This document shows, piece by piece, positions 56,900-64,000 of a DNA stretch of 64,000 nucleotides. How positions within the stretch are numbered: the first letter of the stretch is position 1; the number at the start of each line of letters is the position of its first letter. The position numbers and the translations under genes are program-made. The stretch spans positions 347,794,203-347,858,202 of the forward strand of contig NC_081824.1 of assembly GCF_030867095.1 (NCBI RefSeq), read 5' to 3'. The notes beneath the pieces are model-generated. The model made no database searches and was not told where the DNA came from. It saw nothing but the letters and a program-made list of their open reading frames with translations. This DNA is from Alligator mississippiensis. Its lineage: Eukaryota > Chordata > Crocodylia > Alligatoridae.

Positions 56900-57218
56900 C
56901 AGGTCTATTCAATCAGCAGCCCATGGGCTGTATGCAGCCTGCAAAGGGTTATTGTGTAGTCCATAGGCTTCTGTCTGGCCACCACTCCTGACCTTGCTCC
57001 TGCAGTGGTTGGTGTCTGTCTGGAGCAGGAAAATGCGTCAGGAAAGGGCTCTGAGCCTGCTACACGCACAGCAGGGAGAAAAACAGGTGGGGCTTGCATT
57101 GCTCATATGGTAGCAAGTGTGTGGGAGAGCTTGCGTTTGCTGTGCAATGGGTGAAGGGGGTTCTTGGGGAGCCGGTGCAACATGTGGCCTCTAGCAACTC
57201 AGAAGTTGGACAGCCCTG
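56900..57218. mobile_element. hAT MITE of the 19.3-kb family
   Basis: Starts CAGGTCTATTCAATCAGCAG and ends GAAGTTGGACAGCCCTG. CCCATGGGCTGTATGCAGCC and CATGTGGCCTC words match the CATGGGCTGCCAG core of the 19.3-kb copy. Flanks CCATAGAA and CCAGAACA agree at 5 of 8. Confidence 0.75.
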
Positions 57219-58486
57219 CCAGAACAAAAAGACGTTTTTTAGGATATAGGTAGAGGTAAGGAATGGCATGGATGAAAAGGGACATCAGGAAATACAGTTG
57301 GAGAAATTACCATTGCATTAAATTGAGAGAAATGCTATATACTGTTTTGTGTTATATACCATTTCAGCTGGATGGAAAACATCTGACCAGTCTCTACTTG
57401 TGATCTTTTACCTAGTAAATGTTCAGTTCTATAACTCCTTTAAGGTATTTCCCTCACTTAAGCCCTTGTTGTTATATACAATTTCTGCTCTTCTTTTGTG
57501 CTCAGTCAAGTATGCCCTGCAGTTTTTTTTTTAGCCTGAGCTACAGTTGTTGATCGTGAGGGGTGTGTGTGTCAGGTTGAACCTTTCAGCTGCAATTGAC
57601 CGAGCAGAAAATGGAAGGCAAGTTGGAGAGCAGGCATCCTGACTGAACCTATCTTAAGAAGCTGAGAGTTGAGTATGTCTGCATTCCTCATTTCCAAATG
57701 CCTGTGTGTGGTTATTAAGTGTGGATCTGACTAAGGTTTTTTTAAAAGTAGTCTTGTTGTCTTCATCCTGTTTCTGATTGCTGAGTCATTGGTTCTTCCC
57801 ATCAACCATTTTCCTGTCTTCAGTTTCTTTGGCTTCATACCAAAAAACACAGGAAAAGTCATTTTGTATAATAAAAAAAAAAAAAATCTGTGGGTGAATA
57901 TATTTGCTTATGAAGGAAGGGCTTTAATTTTCCTTTGGTATGTCTAATTCTTTATCATTATGTGTGGACTTTTAGAATGTGCCCTGCTAAGATTGATCAC
58001 TGATGTGTGAAATGACCAAATTATAACAATGGAGAGTTTTTTGAGGTGAGTAATACATTTTCATGTGTAGCATTCAGCAGTGTGTTTAATATATGAAGAT
58101 CACATTTTCTATGCTTCTGTATTGAAAGTTAGTGGGCTGATCACTTTGCTTTGCTTCAATCCAAAGCTTTATTTGGAATGTGTCCAAGCAAAAAAAGCAC
58201 CAAAGCAAAGTAATAGTAATTTTTTAAAGCTATGACTTGGAAATATCTATAAATATAAAATAAAATATGTGCACAGGGCTTAAAAATGTATGCAATGCCT
58301 TGTAGCTTGTTACATAGTAAGGAAACAATATAATGTTGTTACCACACCTTCTTAGATCCATACACATTGAAATTAAAAAAAATAGAAGTAACCGCTTATT
58401 GTCTTTACAGCAGAACATAGTAACATTAACAATCAATTTAGCATATTTTAAAATGCAACTTCCACTGGGTACAGAATACTTAACTA
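57219..58486 (+). other. Probable intron 1, no recognised feature
   Basis: AT-rich sequence with an A-run at about 57,871-57,885. No exon was recognised. Confidence 0.45.
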
Positions 58487-58854
58487 CAGTAAAAGCTCTG
58501 TTATTCAGCATCCCCTGGGAATGGGGGACGCTGGATAACAAAATATGCCAGTTAATTGAGCGGCCCCGGCCGCTGCTGCATCTGGGGCATCCTTCTGTCC
58601 CTCCTGCGACATTGCTGCCCGTCCCGCGGGCCCTGTGGGCCCCACGGGACAGGGAGGCAGGCCCTGCACAGCCTGTTATGCCCCTGGGCTGTGGGGGCTC
58701 GGCAGTGCAGGCTGCTTTGCCACTGGCCATGGGGGCTCGGAGAAACCGGAAGTGCCACGGTGGACACTTCCGGTTTCACTTTACCTTGCAAGCCAGTATG
58801 GTGGTTAGTATAGCACGCTGGTTTATAAGATGCCAGATAGCACAGCCTTTACTG
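58487..58854. mobile_element. Pogo-like (Tc1/mariner) MITE
   Basis: The left end CAGTAAAAGCTCTGTTATTC and the complement of the right end CAGTAAAGGCTGTGCTATCT are a clear inverted repeat. TA precedes the left end and TT follows the right. The core has CpG-rich sequence and a perfect 13-bp inverted repeat GAAACCGGAAGTG / CACTTCCGGTTTC (58,742-58,754 and 58,765-58,777). The 191-codon open frame across it has no domain. Confidence 0.85.
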
Positions 58855-58913
58855 TTTTCTTTTCCTATACTTCTGTCTATCTCCAGCAGGAATCTTTCAT
58901 TAGGGTGATGTTT

Positions 58914-59221
58914 GCATGGGGCAGGGTTATCCAGCTGGCAGCCTGTGGGCCTTAGCGGCTGTTTTGCCCGCTGCTGCATAGCAATGAACAACCCATGGTA
59001 CCACCTGCACACCCCATGTGGTTGGGGGGCTAGTGGGCTGTGTGCTGTTGCAGCCCAGGATCTTGGGGTACCTGCATGACAATCCTATTGCCCATGCGGG
59101 ATGTGCAGGCCGCTGCCACCTTGGCCAGTGTAGTGGGGGAGATTTTTAGGGGGGGCTGTCAGGCACGGGCACCATGTTTGGCCCTCAGCTGCTCCGAAGT
59201 TGGGTAGTCCTTGTCATAGGG
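58914..59221. mobile_element. hAT MITE of the 19.3-kb family
   Basis: The element 58,922-59,213 starts CAGGGTTATCCAGCTGGCAG with CCTGTGGGCC following. It ends GAAGTTGGGTAGTCCTTG. Flanks GCATGGGG and TCATAGGG agree at 6 of 8. Confidence 0.75.
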
Positions 59222-60481
59222 GATGGTTGTTGCTTTAAGAGTGTACTGCCACTGTTATGTGTGTGGGACTGGATTGTAGGTCTATGTCAACTCGGAATTA
59301 CCAGTGGAATTCTCCAGCTGTTCCACGAAGTAAGTTTAAAATATGGATCAAGGTAAACATATGTGTGAATCCTCTTAGACAAGTCCCTTAGAATTCGATG
59401 TAATGCTGCAGTCAGAAAAATATTCCCTCCTTAAGGAGGTGAAGAAAAGATAACTTGAATTAAAAGCACTTACAGCTGAGAATCAGGTCTTCTGTCTTTT
59501 GATAGTCCTGACAACCCAGAAATTGCCATTGTAGATCAGACCAGTGGTCCAGCTAACCCAGTACGCTGTCAGAGAGAGGACCTATTATTTGCTTCAGAAG
59601 AAGATAAAAGATACCCTGCGGCAGGCAGATGCAGAATAATCTTCCCCAGGGAAATACAGTTTTAAACTTCTGTTATGTCCTGAAGCATGGTGATACTTTC
59701 GGCACTCTAAAAATAAAAAAATTAACCCCACACCACTTCTGTAACTCCAAAAGTTTGTCTTGCTATTGCTGTTCTGTCACTGGTGTAGGCAGGGCATGCA
59801 CATTGTACCATTGTGACTTGCTTTAAGCAGTTAGATGACTCCATAGTGAAAGCACTTTGTTATACTAACTTTCTCAATTTTAGCTTCTGGTGAGACAGTA
59901 CTCTTGGTAGGGCAGCACTAAGATGGAAAGATAAAATTTTGAGTAGGAGTAACTTCTAGCCACACGTTTTTTCCCTTTGCAGAAGCAAACTTGCTAGTTG
60001 ATGGGCCTTGAAGTACAAACTAAATATCAATGCTGCCTTCCTGTAACAGAAGCTAAAGGGAGAAAGAGATGTCACAACTATCTATTTCATTACGGCTAAG
60101 ATATGTTTTCTTTAATTTGACATGACACTTTTACAGCAGAATTTTCCTTTCTCTTGCAGTAGGTCTAGATCTGTCAAACACCAGAGCAGGTGGGGATCAC
60201 TGTTTATGAAACCTACTGGCAACAACAGCTAGTGGTTTCCAGACCTACTGCTTCCCAAAATGCGGTGCTTATAGAACACCTTCCAAACTGCCAGTTTAAT
60301 CCCAGCCTTTTACCTTGTTTCTGTCCCTCCTTGAAAGAAAACTTAAATGTGTTAGACTTTTTCAGGGGTTTTAGCTTCTGAGGGAAACTTTGCTTTACAG
60401 TAGCCTTTTCTTCCAACCTTAAGCTCAGCATGTTTGAAAAGTACAGTTCTGAGAGAAGGTGGCTGCTCTGCTCCCCAAATC
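59222..60481 (+). other. Probable intron 1, no recognised feature
   Basis: Mixed-composition unique sequence. AGACCAGTGGTCCAGCTAAC near 59,538 hints at a short old interspersed repeat. No exon was identified. Confidence 0.4.
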
Positions 60482-61518
60482 TAGGGTGTACCGATAGAGA
60501 ATTTTTGAGCCAATACTGATGGCTTAATTTTAATGAGCCATATCTGCTGGTACTGATCTGATTCTGAAATGCAGCTGGGCAGCTTGGAGAGTCAGGTCTG
60601 GCTGGTAAGTCTGTTGTGGGTGAAGGGGAGTGGGGGGGAAGATTGTGGCTCTCCCTCCGCGAGGGAGGGAGTGGGGCTGGGGTAGGGGCAGGGACTGCAC
60701 AGCCAGAGCAGAGCAGGGGACGGAGCCACAAGCGGCTTGTCTGGAGGGTGCACAGGTGGGGAGGATGCAGCTCCTGCTGCTGCACACACCCCAGGATGGC
60801 ATGGGGGCACGTGTCCCTGGATCTGTGTGTGGGGCAGGGCAAGCTGCTGCTGCAGGCTGGGGCTGGGGCAGTGCTGGGGTCTTCCCAATGGGGATTTGGT
60901 TTGGGGCTGCGCATGGGGCGGGCGGCAGCAGCGCTGGGAGGGGGCTATGGCAGGGGCTGCAGCCACCCCAAAATTTGCTGTAGCTCCCCGGGGCCTCCTT
61001 CCCAGTGTTGCTGCTGCCCGCCCCAAGCACAGCCCTGGCCCAACTCCCCCTGCTGGGAAGAGCCTGGTGCTACCCCAGCCTGCCCTGCCCCGCCCCGCCC
61101 TGTGTGCAGATCTAGGGGCACCACCCCCTGCCATGTCCTTCTGGAGTGTGTGCAGTGGTGGGAGCTGCTGGCTTCTCCAGCCACCTGGACAAGCCCCTTA
61201 TGGCTCTGTCCCGCGCCCCACCCCACCGTGCAGCGCCTGCCTCTGCCCCAGTCCCAGCCCCACTCCCTTTCTCACTGCAGGGGCCTCATTCTGCACCCCC
61301 CACACCCCTTCCCTCACAACAGACTTACCATCCAGACCCGGCTGCTCTCCAAGCTGTGCTGGCCACCTGTGCTGTGCTGTGGCTACACGCGTGCATCAGG
61401 CATTTATTGATGACATTATCGGCCACATCAGCCTAAAAAAGCCAATTGCCAATACAGTCAACTTTCCTTACATCAGTGCCAATCCGGTATGGGACCAATG
61501 GATTGGTGCACTATCCTA
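60482..61518. mobile_element. GC-rich hAT-like element (family member 2)
   Basis: The left end TAGGGTGTACCGATAGAGAA, then TTTTTGAGCCAATACTGATG, pairs with the complement of the right end TAGGATAGTGCACCAATCC, then TTGGTCCCATACCGG. The interior matches the 55.2-kb element in order (GCTGCAGGCTGGGGCTGGGG, GGGGCTGCAGCCACCCCAAA, GTAGCTCC). Overlapping open frames up to 264 codons on both strands are products of GC-rich repeat and show no transposase motif. Confidence 0.7.
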
Positions 61519-64000
61519 GGAGTCAGGGCAGTGTTCTTTTTGTTTGTTTGTTTATTTTTTTAATTTGTGGGATTTTCTATCTGAGTTGATGATTATGCTT
61601 CTACATATTGCCACTACCTTTACCACATTTTTCTCAGGGAACAGTATCCCTGGACCAAACAGCATGCTGCAGATCATGCCTGAGGACAAAGAATGCTGGC
61701 TTTCTTAAACAGGCTCTCCTAGCGACAGTACAAAATGAACAGAAATACTAGCATCACAGAGAGATTAAGGGAGCAGCTCTTCCATTGGCTGGTATACTCC
61801 AAAAGAATTTGAGACCACTACATTTTCTTTATTTAGAGAGAAACCTGGGAAGGTAGTTTAAAGAAAAACTCCACAGACGTCTTTGCTGTGCATTCTCTTA
61901 ACTTTACATGTATTTGGTTAACTAACTGTGGATCAAGATGTTAGAGTTAGAGACTAAGAATTACCTTGGGGTAAATCCTCCCCCGCCTTCCCTTTTTTTC
62001 TTTTTCTTTTGCTGCCTCTTTGAATGGTAGGCTAAAGACAAGAGTTATTACTTGCTTTGATTGACAATAGTTCCTCTGGAAAGGGTGCAGCGAAATGTCA
62101 GTGAAATTCTGACATATTCCATTCTGGGAAGAGCTTATGTATGGAGGGCTGAGAGAAAATACTTGAGATGTGTAGGGCCTTAAGCTTCCAAAGGATAAGT
62201 AAATGGGGCAACAGATGATTTTTATCTGGGTAAGTATTGGGAGCAAGCTTGGTTTACAAACATGATCTCTTTGTTACTTCTTCAAAGTGGAGCAGTAGCT
62301 GGAAAGACTGAAATGCGAAACTGTAGATGGATACACTGTCACCTGCTGGAAGTCATCAGATAATAGCTGTAGGACTTTCATGCACTGAACAGTAAGGTGT
62401 GGAAACTGAAGTGTACCATAGGAAAAAGCAGGAATACTGAAGGACCCTGTTGTCAGCAGAAATGCACTCATCCACTGGAACCACCCCTGTCATGTTTGCC
62501 TGCAAAAGAAGATACTGCAGGTATCAGGAAACAGTTGGGAGCCTGTCAAAGTTGAGATCCATTTAGGTGCTGGACCTGCTGTCTTCTACATCAAAGGAAC
62601 ATGGATTCTCAGACTCCGGTTCTGAAGAGAGAGAAACCTAGAAAAAAGCCCTTTCAGGTAGACTTGTCTGAATCCATGAGTCATACAAGGGTATGACTTC
62701 TCTAGATACTAGTACAGCAGCAATTCCTCTTCAGCTGCCTAGAGAGAAATTCTATCTTTTCTTCTATCCATTTGTGAAGATAAAGTTAGAGTGGGAGCAG
62801 TTGAATAAATGTAATGAATTTCCAAGCATTCACAAAAAAAAACTAATACTTTTATGCTGCCTTTCATCATATACCCCACAGTTAGTCTGTTGATCTTTCT
62901 GGGAATTTCGAACTTCTTCATCTCCTGCCCATGGGAGACACTGGAGAGCCAGGTAGGGAGCACTCTCATGAACGTGTGGGGACCTGCTCCCTGCTGATGA
63001 CTGCTACTGTCCTTGGTTGCCCTCAGGGGTCAGGAGGCAGAGCTGCTCCTCCCTTTGCTGCATGTAGCAGCTGTGTGGCAAGCTGAGCTTGGTCAAGGAA
63101 AGCTGTGGTGGCATGCAGTTTACTCCTTCCAGCCCTGACTTCCTGGTCCTCCCTGCCCCTGGTGTCCTCTGGTTTCCAGGAGCAGGTGCTTTAGGGAGGA
63201 ATCTGTGCACCACCAGTGCTGTCTGGCTGAGTGCTGGTCAGGAGCATCTCTGTTGCATGGTTCCTCCCTTGTCCATGCCCCTGGCTAGCCTTTGAGCAGG
63301 CACTGGAAGGAGGAACCCTTGCAATGTCACAGCTGTGCCCTGCTTAACCTGACAGCCCATGGCTGAAGTAGGGCTGCCCTAAACACCATGAATATTGCGG
63401 GGGGGGGGGGGGAGGTGCTGGCTACCACTTCTTCCCCCTGCAGCCTTCTTGCCCCTTGCCACTTACCCAATCTATGCCTCTTTTCCCCCTCCTGGTTACT
63501 GTCAGCCACTGGTTAGGCTCTGTTCTTTCCCTGGAGCAGAGCACTTGGAAGCTAAGCCCTTGCCAGGCCCCACAGCAGTTCCCCATCAGCATTGTTCATT
63601 GGCTGGGCAAGGGATGAAGTTCCTCTGCTTTGTGCAGGGGAAGAAATTAGGATGGTGAAAGGTTAAATGATTAATTGTCTAACCCATAAGTACAGCAGCA
63701 ACTGGTTAACTTACCAGTTATCCCTTTAGCTGTGGGTGGGCAGAGTCTGGCAGAGGACAGTGGAAGGGAAGCGGCCGAAGGCAGCAGGAAGGAGGGAGCC
63801 AGCTGGAAAGAGGGGAGAGAGGGACTAATACTTGTAGTCTAAGAGGAAGAGAGAGAGCAGCCTAATGACTCCTCAATTCAGCAATTAGCTGGTCAGTAAC
63901 AGGTACTCTCTCCCTCCCAGCACAGCCCGTCAGTGGGCTGACTGGGTTTGCCTCCTGCCCTCCCTCACCCCAGTCAAAAGGCTCTGGGAGCAGCTCCCGG
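61519..64000 (+). other. Probable intron 1 to window end
   Basis: No exon was recognised. 62,930-63,660 is GC-richer with CTGCTCC/CAGGAG words and a G14 run (63,399-63,412), probably an unclassified repeat. CTGGTTAACTTACCAGTTA at 63,701-63,719 is an imperfect palindrome. If the gene seen at 43.2 kb is real, its second exon lies beyond this window or was missed here. Confidence 0.4.

Noticed and set aside
58230..58908. Open frames of 166 and 191 codons on opposite strands
   Set aside because: Both cross the ends of a pogo-like MITE and have no recognisable domain.
60213..61519. Open frames of 233-264 codons on both strands
   Set aside because: They lie within a GC-rich hAT-like element, overlap each other in several phases and contain no transposase motif.
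1..64000. Prokaryotic features (operons, CRISPR arrays, phage, insertion sequences)
   Set aside because: Sequence content is vertebrate: CR1, MIR and hAT repeats, a CpG island, no dense coding and no regular spacer arrays.

Overview
This is a vertebrate nuclear window, most likely crocodilian or a close archosaur/turtle relative. Three CR1 retrotransposon 3' ends, many hAT and Tc1/mariner-type non-autonomous transposons, MIR-like SINEs, a solo LTR and a U2-snRNA-derived sequence (a SINE head type described in crocodilians) all point that way. No Alu, B1 or L1 sequence was seen. No complete protein-coding gene can be supported.

Bases 1-43,200 look intergenic. They hold a composite DNA transposon at about 1,418-6,478 with a TATA box, a decayed trihelix (Myb/SANT-like) DNA-binding gene, a candidate intron and a coiled-coil exon, and a nested hAT in its left end. 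CR1 copies lie at 7.25-7.87 kb (minus), 17.0-18.0 kb (plus) and 40.9-41.6 kb (minus). hAT elements with 8-bp target duplications lie at 11.0, 19.3, 28.6, 33.8 and 35.5 kb; the last contains a TA-flanked element. A 26.8-28.3 kb cluster holds a 52-bp-arm foldback, a GC-rich inverted-repeat block, a hairpin-bearing element and a Helitron helicase fragment. A solo LTR with a 5-bp target duplication spans 39,201-39,857.

The one strong cellular feature is a CpG island at about 43,205-44,600. Its promoter has two CREs in a 124-bp duplicated cassette, a CCAAT box, a TATA-like box and many GC boxes, followed by a plausible first-exon splice donor at 44,071/44,072. The gene would run rightward and could not be identified. 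A 429-bp AT-rich foldback ends where the island begins.

Bases 44,072-64,000 read as a first intron (over 19.9 kb). No convincing second exon was found. This part holds several MITEs, two related GC-rich hAT copies at 55.2 and 60.5 kb, a pogo-like element and simple repeats. All names rest on reading motifs, terminal repeats and translations by eye; no database search was possible.
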